This document shows, in pieces, positions 21,936 through 33,705 of a stretch of DNA of 64,000 bases. The position numbers were made by a program, and so were the translations under genes. Position 1 is the stretch's first letter. Every line of letters starts with the position of its first letter. The notes beneath the pieces are model-generated. The model was given only the letters and a program-made list of their open reading frames with translations, was not told where the DNA came from and made no database searches. This DNA is from Quercus robur (Eukaryota > Streptophyta > Magnoliopsida > Fagales > Fagaceae), in the NCBI RefSeq assembly GCF_932294415.1, contig NC_065535.1:67477862-67541861 (forward strand). Reading direction: 5' to 3'.

Positions 21936-24900
21936 TTTGAAGTAGGCAGTATGTATAGATGTTTGGAGGAATACTTCATCTCGAAGTATGTTAAATCCTG
22001 TTTTTAAATTGTAAAGGTTTTGGTACCCAGTAGTTGTAAATTAGTTCACCTTTCTCAAGTGAAAATTTGTTACATTTTGAGCCAGCTCTTCATTGAGGAC
22101 TTGAAATTTTTGACAAATCTCAAACCTAAGCCCAAGTATTAATTGAGTATGAGTCTAAATTTTGAGTAATTATTAGGTACTTTCAGAGTACGATGACGTG
22201 ATGTGCCCTCACACATTCATGGTGGATTTTATTAGTGGAATCAAACTTGAATGTGAGACGAGAGAATGCTAACTTTGGGAGCATCTAAAAGTATTCCCTA
22301 ACTTATCATTGCACACCATTGGTGCGATGGTCACTCTACAAGTATAAGTGCTTGTAGAGTGTGGGGGGTAAGGGCTGGGGTTTAAGTTTTCGGGAGAGAA
22401 CTTTACACACATATTCACTTAGATTAGGCTAGATTAAAATTTTATCTTGTAAAAAAAAAAAAAAAAAAAGTATTCCCTAACTTTCTCCTATTGCTCTAAC
22501 TAGACTTGCTGAGGTTGTTTTCCTCATTTTTTTTCAATCTTCTAAGTGGTTGTGAAATATAGGTCATATTTTTTGCAACATAAAACATATTTCGGAAAAT
22601 GCTTATCTCATTTTCTCATTTCAACTTCTAAATTAGTTCATTTTTCTCATATTTGGGATTGTTTGTTTTGGCGTAAAACATTTTATGGAAATTGTCATTT
22701 TCCTTATCTTCAAAACGTTCTCCTTTAAACCACTAAAATGACCCCAAAAAAAAAAAAAAAAAAATTGCTCCTAAAACCATTGAAATGTTAAAAATTACCT
22801 TTTAAATTTTCCAAAATGGCCACAATATGTCTCAAAATTTCTAGAATCACCTCCAATCTTTTAAAAGTCACACCAAAAAAAAAAAAAAAAAAAAATTTAA
22901 GTGTCATAATGGTGTGTAATTTGTAATTTACATATATTATTATTCTTTGAAGACATTTTTTATGAAGTTGGTGAGAATAACCATTATACTTATTATTTAT
23001 AAGCATAATAAACATAAACGTTTTGAACAAATAAATTTTGAAAAAACCAAAACAGTTAGTAAAAAAACATAACAAAATATACTTGTAATAATTACTTACC
23101 CATCTCTTTAGCTAAAAATACTTAACATTGAAATAAACGGAGCTATCCTTTAAAATGTACTTACCCAATAAGGGAAAAATTAACCCTAGAGACCTGGGGC
23201 ATGCATGACTTCGATTACAATGGGATTATGATTTTTCTTAATCCACCCCAACTCTTCAAATTGAGAAAATTTCAATCCATACCAAGTCATAGTAACTCTA
23301 GAACAAATACATAGGGTGAGTTTTGTTAATTTTGGTTGACAAGTTGAGACTCTTTTGTTAGGCCAAATGATAAAAAAGGATTAGTATTCAACTTTGTAAA
23401 CCTAATATTTAAAAAAATATATTATAATTTAACAATTAGACATCGTATTTCAATTTAATGAAAACTAAGTATCATAATACAATAATAAATCGAATTAACA
23501 CATTTAAAAAATCCATATTTTTTTAAACTATTAATACCATGGGTTGGATTGGGTACTTAGATTAAAAATGTCGCTTACACGAACTGGGTACAATCCAAGT
23601 TAAGAAAAAATATTTATAACCCATGCCAACTCAACCCTTCAATCAACAAGAAGAAAGAAGAAGAAGAAAAAAAGTGTTAGATTTGTAACCTTACTGGTGA
23701 CACATTTTGTAGTTTCCTTGATTTGATATGTCCATAAGGCTGGCCAAACCTTATTTCATTTGCCATCAAGCTTCAAATGGATTAAGATTCTCAAGAATTT
23801 GAAAGTAACTTCCCTGTAGAGTTCTTAAAATTATATCTATTTATTTTGAAATGAATTGATTGGATTTTATCACATCATTATATTGTCTCTTAGCGATTTG
23901 ATGTCTATTTAAATTGTTGACAATGTGGTAATATTTATTCCATTCATTTCAAAATGAATGATAAGAAGAAATGGGCTTTAAGAAAATGATTTTCAATATA
24001 TGACCTTCAAAATATTCAACATCATTCTCTTAAAAGCCCATTTCAAGTCGTGTTCTCCCCCCCACTTCTGCCTTTTGTTTTATAGGAGGTTGCCTCCCAA
24101 GTCCCAAGGGATTTGGAGAAAATTTTTTCTAACACACTATATGACAATTCATTAAACTATTCATGTAAAGTTTGTCATATCACATACGACCTATTTATTG
24201 ATATATGACTTGTTTAGTAATACACATTGATAGCATTATGAATCTTCCTGCAGTGAGTTGAAGAAGATTTCTTCAAACTTGATTGGAGAACTTTGTACTG
24301 CTAGTTAGAGGCTTTGTAATTTTGTTCCTTGACATTATCAACAACAACCAAAAAAAAAAAAAAACCACAGCTGCTCCAACAAATACTTAACAAGACTGGG
24401 ACCGACGCAATTTGAATTGCAATTGAGATCATAAGTATGCGTTGGAACCAAATAGCAAATCATACCTTGAAATGGTTACTGTTCAAGGCAAATGTTTGCA
24501 AGCATGAAGCATGAATTGAATCAGTGGGCACATCCTTTATCACATCATTTTTTTCACAACTATTCTATGTGGCAAACTATGACCAGTTGCTTATCACTTT
24601 CACATACACTCACCACTTTTTTTCCATCACTTGTAGTCTCCCACATTAAAGTTGTGGCAAAGTTATGGCGCACAAAAGGTTATAGTCCTAGATTTTCGTG
24701 GTGGCTTATTTATGCAGCCAAATTTACTGCATGTTAACTCCAACTACCAGAACAAAAAATGCTATCAGCACTGCCTAATATGCCAAAGCTAGACAGTCAG
24801 ATGCCCCAGATGCGTTACAACATTTGAGGTTCATGTCCTTTTTAATTAATTGGCAATTCCTCCAGGCTCCAGACTCTTAAAAATATAAATGAAAATATTT

Positions 24901-25149
24901 GTCACATCAAAAATGTTTCTACATGATTTTTTACTGAAACTGCCATCTAGCTGCAAATGCAATGAACGATTTCCACTGACCTCAAATATATAATATATTT
25001 AACTATAAAAGAAACATGGCATAAGCTCACTTTATCATGGAATCAAGCACCAAGTATTCTGATATCAAGGGGTAGTCACCAAGATGGAGATTTTTAAAAG
25101 CTGTGTACTCCTGCAAAATAAACTCAGAGTGCAGATGGGACACTGCATC
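21936..25149. other. Intergenic region between the ankyrin and RRF genes (convergent 3' ends)
   Basis: The first ~150 bp is probably the ankyrin gene 3' UTR. A full SINE with target duplication lies at 22305-22469. A short foldback (GGGCTTTAAGAAAATGAT near 23975 against ATCATTCTCTTAAAAGCCC near 24022) and several A-runs are the only other structure I see. No supportable gene. Confidence 0.6.
22305..22469 (+). mobile_element. tRNA-derived SINE, family 1, with 14-bp target duplication
   Basis: GTATTCCCTAACTT occurs at 22291-22304 and 22470-22483, exactly flanking the element. Inside, GCGATGGTCACTCTACAAG looks like the tRNA-like head and GGGGTTTAAGTTTTC like a degraded box B. The 3' half (ACACATATTCACTTAGATTA, TATCTTGT) leads into a ~19-bp A-tail. 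Two more family members are in this window. Confidence 0.8.
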
Positions 25150-27785
25150 TCAGCCTCCAGTAATCTCCTTCTCCTTTGCCTTACACATATCCTCTGCAGA
25201 CTTGACAAATTTTTTGGTCAACTCATCAACCTGGGAAAAAGAAGGGTCAGATAACACTCAAAACATTGTAAAACTGATCCACTGTTTTAGTTGTAATTAG
25301 CTTAGAACTCACTTCCTTCTCCAATTTTTTTACATCATCCTTCGGGGCATGTGAATATAATTTCTTTGCCGTATCCATTGCCTGTAAAACCAACAAACAA
25401 TCTGCTTAGGCACAATAAACATTAAAAACACTGGACCATTTCACAACAATGCATAGAATCAATCATTATCCCTATCTATAATGGCACTCCTAGTCTTGCA
25501 AGTATAAACATTGTTTAATAATACTCCTGAAATCTAAACATAAAGAAGAAAAAAAATTACTGCCATACCTTCTGGCGAGCCCTTCTTATACTTTGTCTGG
25601 CATCTTCACAAGACTTGGTAACCACCTTACACACAGCCTGGTAGATACAATATAGTGGTCATAATAGTGCAGAGATGAAAAAGTAAAAGAAAAAGAAACA
25701 AATAAATAAATGAAAGGAAGGGTAATAATTGGCTTACCTGTATATGCTCTTTTGTCAATCTGGTCATTGCAGAGCATAAAAAATGTAAATAAGTCAATCA
25801 ATATTTGTGTAGATTGAACAAGCTTTATCATGGAAAATACTTACGCATCATTATTAAAAAAAAGATCTTAAAATATTGTATCGACCAAAACCACAATTGT
25901 CTTAAGCCAAATACTTTTAATAGCCATTATCAGCAAATGGGCTGCTTATTGGACAAGGAAAGAGGCAGTGTGAGATTAAATAGAATGACTACTTACGGTG
26001 GAATAACTGCAATCAATCGCTCACCATCCGCTTTGGGACTTAAGCCTAACGGAGAAGCAACAATGGCGCTCTCTAACTTTTTAATGGTCTGCATAAAACA
26101 GGTGCTACCACTTAAATGAGTCTTTCAAACTGGGACTGTTTAGATATGAGCACCAATCAGCATGTCAAAAATAAAAAATAAAAAATAAAAAATTGAGGCT
26201 CGTATTGTGTAAAGCAGATTAAAGAAAATGAACTAAATTCAATAATTTAAACTTAATACAACTGATATAGAAAATTTTCATCCTGATCGCTAGATCCACA
26301 GATTTGAAGAATCAATGACTGTTAAATAGTATCAGACTCTAGACCATGTAATAGTATAGGAAACAAAAAATTATCTATGCTAATGAAGAAACACTAGAAT
26401 TGAAACAAATAGCAAACTTGTTAAGTAAAGTTTTTGTTCATTACATTTGGATCATAAGGATTTACTGATAATGTCTTGGAATCCATGACCGAAACAACAG
26501 CTAAGTGGCTCAAGGGCATCTTTACACCATCAAGTTCAACAATAATGTGGTCAAGCATTCCTGTAGAGACATTCTCACTCATAACTGTGTCAATAAATCT
26601 AACAAACATACTAAGAAAATAAACAAAAACTAACAAATAGCGATGGCTTAATGTACCTGGAGATGCCCTTCCTGTTCTTAGTTTGTTCAACTCTCCTGAT
26701 AATGCAGCAATTGCTGCCTCCATCATTGAGGTAGCATTTGCCTTAATAGTAGGCCCAATATCAGGCGAAACTTCAATAGTGCTCACAGCATCATCATCCT
26801 CTAAATGGTGAAAAAAAAAAAAAACATTTTAATGGAATAGTGCTTATAACTCTGCAAAAGGCTAACATGCGATTTATATAAAGTTATACAATTTTTGTTA
26901 TTCTTGCAAAAAGAATCCCTTCAGCCAAGCTCAGTAGTGCAATCAACAAAAAGCTTCACCTAAAATATTTCATAAATAGTATCTCACAATAACCTTTGCA
27001 TAACGCCGAATATTAATTTGTGACTTCTTGTTTCTTTATACCAGTTAGAAAAACTTCCCCAATATAGAGAACAAAAAAAGTATTCAAAAATTCACTTACA
27101 AAAACCACCTTAAACTATCACCTGATTTACAATGTGCCCCTTTAATGTTAGAACTCAGCAATCAACCCCCCTAACTTCATTGAAAATTAGGAATAGTTTA
27201 TGTCACATGGAAGACAGTTTTCCATCAAATAAACCCGAACTTTACTCCCAAACACTCCAAATTTGTGTAAACCCTCTAAACACTCTACCGCGTTAAATAC
27301 CTTCAATAAGATGGAAATTAATAAAATTGAGCTAAGTCAGAGAGTTGATTGCTCAGTTTAAAAGTCTAGAACCACATTATAAACCATGTAATAGTTTAAA
27401 ACGTGGTTTATGTGTGTTTGCGTGCGCAATTTACCAAAAAATCATATTAAAAAAAAAAAAAAAAAAAACTCACATTTCATTCAATCATTTCCTTTACAAA
27501 GCACAAAACAAAAACATAAACTGCCATAAAAACTCAACAGAGAGAGAAAGAGAGCAAAAGGGTACTTGATTTGCGTCCTTTGGCGAAGCCTCTGCGAGAA
27601 TGTGTGAGGAAATGAAGTGTGGTGGGAAGAGTGAGATCATGAATGTGGGTTTTGGAGTTGTTGTTGTTGTTGTTGTTGTGGGCACTGTTAATGAGTTGAT
27701 GAGAAAGGTCGCCGCCATGGAAGGCGGAGCTGCGGAGGAGAAGGAGGTTCCGATGAGAGAATGCGCGTCTCAGAATTATCGACAT
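25150..27785 (-). CDS. RRF: Mitochondrial ribosome recycling factor (eight exons)
   Basis: Exons (minus): 27566-27785, 26657-26800, 26445-26560, 25997-26088, 25738-25759, 25569-25637, 25313-25381, 25150-25230. The phases add up to 270 aa. Ribosome recycling factor releases mRNA and tRNA from the post-termination ribosome together with EF-G. The N-terminus (MSIILRRAFSHRN...SRRGFAKGRKS) is a basic, Ser/Arg-rich presequence of mitochondrial type. The RRF fold follows: ELNKLRTGRASPGMLDHIIVE, VVSVMDSKTLSVNPYDPN, IVASPLGLSPKADGERL, RRARQK, and the C-terminal helix ending EDMCKAKEKEITGG. A run of seven Asn in the presequence comes from a GTT microsatellite (~27658-27679). Exon 5 is only 22 nt. Intron 1 holds a MITE. 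Confidence 0.9.
27102..27409. mobile_element. MITE in RRF intron 1
   Basis: AAACCACCTTAAACTATCAC at ~27102 and the reverse complement of GTAATAGTTTAAAACGTGGT at the right end form imperfect inverted repeats of ~67 bp, including AGCAATCAACCC/GAGTTGATTGCT. About 300 bp in all, non-coding. The target duplication is unclear. Confidence 0.6.
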
Positions 27786-27937
27786 GCCTCTTCACTCTCT
27801 AAGCTTTCATGCTCTTCTTCTTCTTCCTTTGTTTTAGGGTTTTAGAATTTTTGATAAACCCCTTAACCCACTGTGCTGTGCTGACTGTGAAACGACGACG
27901 TAAGACTTTGGGAAAGACCCACAGATAGATGTTTCTA

Positions 27938-28051
27938 AGCCCAAGTGGATTTACACCACCGGTGACTTTAGGCCTATTTTGAAGTGGACTCTCCATCGGA
28001 ATTGCCCACAATGTCAAGTGCCCAAACCTAAACCTCTTTACTAAAGGCCCA
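27938..28051 (-). promoter_or_regulatory. Site II (TGGGCY) motifs upstream of RRF
   Basis: AGCCCA at 27938-27943 and GGCCCA at 28046-28051 read TGGGCT and TGGGCC towards RRF, 153 and 261 bp before its ATG. Site II elements are bound by TCP factors and are frequent in promoters of plant nuclear genes for organelle proteins and ribosomes (family knowledge). Function here is inferred from motif and place. Confidence 0.5.
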
Positions 28052-28566
28052 ATCATACTTTTTCACCATAAAACTATCATCCTGTTTACACTTAACTCTT
28101 TGAACTATTAAAGCGTATGATCGGCCCCCTAAAGTTTCGTCTGTTTTGGTGTTAAGTTAATTGGTTTTTGGACTTAAATTCAATTAAAGTTAATAACAAA
28201 AAACAGTGGGGAAGTGCATTGTCTACTAACTATATAAAAAGAATGAAAAATCTGCAGTAATATTTGATTTAGTCAATTTGGTAGGCAAAAACACATTGTT
28301 TCATGTGTTTTATTTGGGCTGACAATTAAGTTTAAAAGAAAGAGAGAACCCACAAGTCACAACACTTATCTCCTGTTATGGTTCCGCAAAAGTCCAAAAC
28401 TCAACGTTTTTGTAGGAAAGAAAAACAAGTTGGACACGCAAGCAAAGAGTACGAAATTTCTTGCTCTTCTGACAAACTTGTTAGATAGATAGACAGAGGG
28501 AGTAATTGAGATGAGTACATCTACAGTGCCGGTGTAATCAATACAGATTTGGTGAGATAAGGCTCA

Positions 28567-28662
28567 AGAGAGAGAGAGAGAGAGAGAGGGTTGTAGGTTT
28601 GTAGGGGGAGAGGATTGGTTTAAACTTTAAGGGTATCTGTTGGTTGGGTGGCTTTTAGGGAG

Positions 28663-28694
<32 letters not shown>
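28567..28694. repeat. Two (GA)n microsatellites
   Basis: AG/GA tracts at 28567-28588 and 28666-28694, separated by ~75 bp. Confidence 0.95.
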
Positions 28695-28698
<4 letters not shown>

Positions 28699-29157
28699 AA
28701 TGGTAGAGAACCTTTTTATTTTTATTTTTTTGGATGCTTGGTTGGTGGGAGAGGAGGGAAAAAATTTAGTAGGGTGCAGGTTTTTTTTCCCAAGTTCATC
28801 AAAATGTTTTTTTTTTTTAAATTGGGAGAAAACTAAATGGGGATTTTGAATCTCTTCATTGACAAAAATGCTCATATATACTTGCACATAAATTTCGTCT
28901 CGTTCCTCTTTTTTTTTTTTTTTTTTTTCTCTTCTCTGGGCTATAGGCGTGATTTTTTTTTTTGGTTTAATTAGACATGATTTTTTTGGATAAGATTTTT
29001 TTTTTAATAAATTTGGGCGATTTTTTTTTTTTAATTGTTTGTCATATTTTGTTTTAATTGGACATTATTTTTTAACAAGAATATATAAGTAAATTTATAC
29101 AAATTCATTTTTTTTATCTTTTCACTTTTCCACTCCTAAATAAACAAAAATAAGAAA

Positions 29158-29845
29158 TGTAGTTGCACGATTTTCCTGGCCCAACTTATGTTGATTAGGC
29201 TTTGGCCCAAAGCGCAACCCACAATAAATATTTGTAGAGGATGGGTCAAAGAGCTTAGCCTCAGTGAACTTGCTCGGACTAATGCATGGACAATATAGTT
29301 TGCAAAAAGAAAAACAAAAACACCGGAATTGATCTTTCTCAAGTCTGACTTTTATTTCTTTCTTTGTCCCTCATACAGTTTTTCCGTCCCCTTCTTTGAG
29401 GGACTCCACTACATTATATATCTCTCTCCTTTTCATCTCAACCTTACACCTGTTAATCATCCAAGTATCCACTTGAGCACCTGTCCCATCAGACGCTCTC
29501 ATCAGACCCTTTGTGAGTTGCAGAGGCCAAGGCGGTACTGTTCAGGAGTCTTTTCCTCATTAATGCGGCCAAGAGGGTGGTTGGGGCGCAATTAATGTGG
29601 TGGTAGCCTTCCGTGAGATATTTTGGATTTAATTCATTTTATATGTTGGGAAGATGAGCTGAGATGGTTGGGGCAAGTTCCTCGTCTGGGCTTCGTGATG
29701 TCCGAGGAGGAGTTACTCCTCGAACAGGTTTCCTTGGCGCTATTGGGGTTGAATAGCGCGTTATATGAGGCTTTTCCTTGGACAGGACGCTCCTCGGACG
29801 GGCCTGAGTTCGGAATAGCCCATCATTTTTGGGCCGGGCCCCACA
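29158..29845 (-). repeat. 3' LTR of the Tat element
   Basis: 688 bp, starts TGTAGTTGCACG and ends GGGCCCCACA on the plus strand. It is nearly identical to 39108-39795. The differences I see lie near 29272, 29386, 29466, 29486 and 29729. Confidence 0.95.
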
Positions 29846-29863
29846 ATAGCCCCTCAAAACTCC
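29846..29863 (-). other. Polypurine tract of the Tat element
   Basis: On minus, GGAGTTTTGAGGGGCTAT directly abuts the TG of the 3' LTR. This is the expected place for priming plus-strand DNA synthesis. Confidence 0.6.
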
Positions 29864-30102
29864 GGTTTTTACCTCCCTCCGAGGGGAAAGGCGGGGTTTT
29901 GATGTTTGTGAGTGGGGGGAAATAAGGAGATCGTGGGGCGCGCGTGCGGGCCGTTACTTTTGACGCGCTACAATTTACGAGGCGTGGCCATTAACTTCTG
30001 GAGGCGTTATGTTCCCTTCATCCAACGGCTTGACGTGGATCGAACGGCCATCGTTTTTTCTCGTATTTTTAGGCAGGGATGATCTTTTCTCTCTCCTCCC
30101 GG

Positions 30103-30388
30103 CTATATAAGACGTCAGAGGGGTTCAGTTCCTTCTTTCATCTGCATTTCGCAAATCTCAAAAGACTCCAGAGAACTCCCTCGAATCCCAGAGATATACG
30201 AACACTTGCGTCCGTTACGCCGCCGTAGCCGTTCTTGTGAAGCGTTTCGTCCAAGAGAGATTTCCAGGCGTCCCCTTTAGCGTTTTGTGAAGGTACCAGT
30301 ACATTTCGCTTTTCTCTCCGTTTCAATTCCCTCCTCGGACTTTACTTTTCCTCGTGGTCTCCACTTTCATTTCCCCCTTTCAGTTCAG
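30103..30388 (+). promoter_or_regulatory. TATA box and leader of the antisense gene in the Tat element
   Basis: CTATATAAG at 30103-30111 is a good TATA box on the plus strand, ~280 bp before the aORF ATG at 30389. A possible 5'-UTR intron runs from GAAG|GTACCA (30293) to CCCTTTCAG (30383). This points to a promoter separate from the LTR, driving transcription opposite to gag-pol. Confidence 0.5.
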
Positions 30389-32829
30389 ATGGGTAGATTC
30401 GAAAAATTAGTTAAAACTCCAGCCGCTATGGAGGCATTTAAGGCTAAATATCACATTCCCCCAAGGGTTGGGCTGCGGTACTGTCCTCTGGAAGGAATAT
30501 TGACAGATAGAGTTGTGGGAGAAGTCGTTATCCCCATGATTGCTTTCATAGAGGGAGGGATGACACTTCCCATGCGTAGGATCACAAGAGAATACCTGTT
30601 CAACCATAGGTTGACGCCGTATCAGTGTGCCCCGAATATGTTCAAGATACTAGGCTGTGTAGACGTCTTAAACGAGCGGATGAATCTAGGCCTTACTTGG
30701 CACGATGTGGCTTATCTGTACGAATGTCACCGCCTCGGGGATGATGGGTATTATCTTAAATCCCGGAACGAGGACGTTAGGTTGATCTCTTGTCTTCCAG
30801 TTTCCAATAAGACCGTGAAGAATGACTTCCTCATTGCTTCTGGGGAGTGGTTCGACGGTATTCATTGTCCGACTCGGGCAGGAAACCCAGGTGCGGCGCT
30901 CTTAGGATTGATCCTTTTTGGGGAAAGGATTTAGTGTTGAGGGGTTATTTTTCTTGCTTTCTTTGTAATTGAAAAACTTCAGGGTTTAACCTCACTTTTC
31001 TGGGTTTGTTTGCAGACAAGAGTCACGTTGCTCCTCGGATTAGCCTTGTGAACGTGCCAGCGCTGAACTATCTTCTCAGGTCGGAGATTTACGTCGCCCA
31101 TGACGGACAGTTGCGCGCGGCCCATTTGGTTCTGGGTTACCAACCTCTGAGCAGCGCTTTTCAGGCGATCGGTCACGCTATAAGGGCTGGCAGTCCGAGG
31201 CTGGCTAGAATTGACGTATCCCTGGACGGATTCCTAGCTGACCACGATTTGCCACCAGTTGTGTTGCCAGGTGTCAGAGATCCCTACTTAGCAGAGCAGC
31301 TACCTCCGGTAAACGAGCCTGGTGCTGCTGTTTTGGTTGAAGAAGAGGCTGAATCATCTCGTCTTTCCCTTGAAGAAGAGATAGATAAGTTTTACTTCGA
31401 GGAGGAAATTCAGCAAAACCCCTTGGTGGAGTTTTCTAATCCCGAGGTAGAGCAGGACCAACATTCCGCAGTTGGTGTTCCCTCAATCGTTATCTGCTCG
31501 GACGATACTTCAGACGAAGAGGTAGAGCCCATGGCAGGAAAAGGAAAGACTTTAAAGGAGCTGATGTCCTCTCGAGGGAAGGGTCAGTCATCAAAAGTTC
31601 AGCCATCGAAGGGACCAAGTCCATCAAAGGTCAAATCCCTTCCCCCTGTGGTCCCCCAGGGCGTCTCGGACCCTGGTCTTAAGGTTAATCCGGACCTGAA
31701 GAAGAAGAGGCCGGTTGACACTGCTGAGGAAGGTGAGGTGATTGCCCAGCCAACCAAGCAGCAAAAGACTACGAGGGCGCCAAGGAGCAGAAGGGGTAAC
31801 TCCTCGGAGAGCCGGGATGAGGAGAACCTTGCTGACGTTCGCGCCTCCCCTCGTGTGTGGAACCCCAAGCTGGAGCTGGATGGGGTTGCCATCACCTACA
31901 ATGCTTCAGTCCGAGAGTATAACCGAGGCCGGGCAGGGTACGTGGCGGATGCTTTAGAGCAACCCCTACTCCTTCCTCGGGACATGAAGGCCTATAGGCG
32001 ATTCTCTCAGCCCGAGCTCTTCCTATCCCTAAAAAGGGATCTCGCGTTGGTAAGTAATCCTTCTACTGTTTTATCAATTTGTTTATCCTCGTTAGATTTC
32101 TTTTTCAAAGCAACCTTGTTTCGCTCGCAGATTACTCAGCAGGTGTTCGTGGCTGATGAGTTTTGCCGCGATAGCCGTAGTCGGGTTGAGGCTGAGACCC
32201 AGGCTCGGACGGAGGTGGAGAAAGCCTTGGGGTCCCTCAAGCACGAGCACCTTAAACTCACGGATGAGTTCAAGGTGTCGGAGAACCGGCGAAAAAGTGC
32301 AGAGGCTGGTTTAAAGAGTGCCGAGACTCAGGCGGAGGATCAGCGCAAAGAGCTGTACACAACGCAGCTTGACCTCGCCACCGAGAGGCAGGTAGTGCAG
32401 GATCTCAGGACTGCCCTGCAAAAGGTAGAGGATGAGCTGAGGCTGGCAAAGGAGGAGGCCCAGCTGATCCGAGAGGCCACAGAGGCTGAGAAGAATGCTG
32501 CTCGCCAGCTCGGGGCCGAAGAGACTGAGGCCAGGCTGTCTGAGGAGATCCCTGAGGTATGCAGGGAGTACTGCGACATCTCATGGGCTCATGCTCTCGA
32601 CGCTGCAGGAGTTCCTGCGGATTCGGCACTAAGATTGCCCGAGAGCATCTTCTATCCTCGGGAGATCCGTGCGAATCCTGAAGACGCCCAAGTGGCTTCA
32701 GAGCAGGACCTGGCGGTGCCTGATGCCGTCCTTGTGCCTGATATGGCGAAGGATCCTGCCGCAGATTCTACCATCGAGGTTCCTCCTCCTCAGCCCGAGC
32801 AGAAAGAAGATCCTCCTGCTCAAGCCTAG
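30389..32829 (+). CDS. Antisense ORF (aORF) of the Tat element: gypsy-type transposase-like domain with coiled coil
   Basis: Runs against gag-pol. Exons by frame: 30389-30890, 31016-32049, 32131-32829. Intron 1 (125 bp) starts CAG|GTGCGG and ends TTTGCAG, bringing GNP and DKSHVAP into one frame. Intron 2 (81 bp) is GTAAGT...CTCGCAG; it is open and a multiple of three, so retention would still be translated. The product is 744 aa. The N-terminal ~250 residues (starting MGRFEKLVKTP, later LVNVPALNYLLRSEIYV) resemble the plant domain named 'putative gypsy type transposase' (PF04195). A Ser/Lys/Pro-rich middle and a long Glu/Ala coiled coil (~residues 500-660) follow, with an acidic Pro-rich tail. 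Antisense ORFs downstream of pol are known in Tat/Retand elements; their function is not known. Confidence 0.8.
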
Positions 32830-33154
32830 CCTTTTAGGCTTTCAATCTCTGTAAATAGTTTTTATTTTTTATTTTATTTCATTTTTCTTTTAAATGAGAG
32901 TTATCCTATTTTTTCCCTTTTTTGTAAGGACCTCTCTTTCTAATGTACTCGGAATATTAATATAAAATGTTCGTTTTGCTTACTACGGATGTGCGCTAGT
33001 ATTGCTCTTTTTTATTTCGAACATTTGCAACAAGGTATACACAGGTTATTAGTCAGAACAGAAATGGGTTTTTGGCGCTGCGTGTTTGATGATTGTGATG
33101 GTACTAAACTGCGCACACGCATAAAAATGATTTTCTTTAAGTAATAATCTCCCA

Positions 33155-33655
33155 ATCTATCACAAGTAATAATTTCCCCAAAAGTCGGTGGTCCGAGGAT
33201 TCAGGCAGGACTTAGGTTCTGCTTAAAACTATGAATTGTCATGAGTAATAATTTCCCCAAAGCCTGTGGTCCGAGGAGCCATGCAGGACTTAGGTTCTGT
33301 TTAAAACTATGAACTGTCATGAGTAATAATTTCCCCAAAAGTCTGTGGTCCGAGGAGCCATGCAGGACTTAGGTTCTGTTTAAAACTTATAAATAATTGG
33401 CTTAAGTATTAACTTCCCCTAAGTCTGTGGTCCGAGGAGCCATGCAGGACTTAGGTTCTGTTTAGAACTTATAAATAATTGGCTTAAGTATTAATTTCCC
33501 CTAAGTCTGTGGTCCGAGGAGCCATGCAGGACTTAGGTTCTGTTTAAAACTTATAAATAATTGGCTTAAGTATTAATTTCCCCTAAGTCTGTGGTCCGAG
33601 GAGCTATGCAGGACTTAGGTTCTGTTTGAAACTTATAAATAATTGAAATGTAGAC
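33155..33655 (-). repeat. Tandem array of six ~80-bp units in the Tat 3' region
   Basis: GGTCCGAGGA recurs at 33190, 33268, 33347, 33429, 33511 and 33593, spaced 78, 79, 82, 82 and 82 bp. Each unit also holds GGACTTAGGTTCTG. The array fills the space between the pol stop (33706) and the aORF end (32829). Hypervariable tandem repeats at this place are typical of Tat-lineage elements and can seed satellite DNA (family knowledge). The last three intervals are the most alike, so the array grew on the pol-proximal side. Confidence 0.9.
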
Positions 33656-33705
33656 TGGCAAGCGGCAAATAGTCATAAAAGAAAACGTATGCTAAGCCAT
33701 TCTTA

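Larger units (their letters stand above)
27786..29152. other. RRF upstream region and left flank of the Tat element
   Basis: Closest to the RRF ATG are site II motifs (27938-28051, listed separately). Around 28060-28135 is a fragment resembling one end of the MITE type found in RRF intron 1. Two (GA)n tracts and T-rich sequence follow up to the target duplication of the Tat element at 29153. No gene seen. Confidence 0.6.

Noticed and set aside
33155-33655. CRISPR-like array
   Set aside because: Repeat and 'spacer' are equally conserved, so it is a plain tandem array in a eukaryotic retrotransposon.
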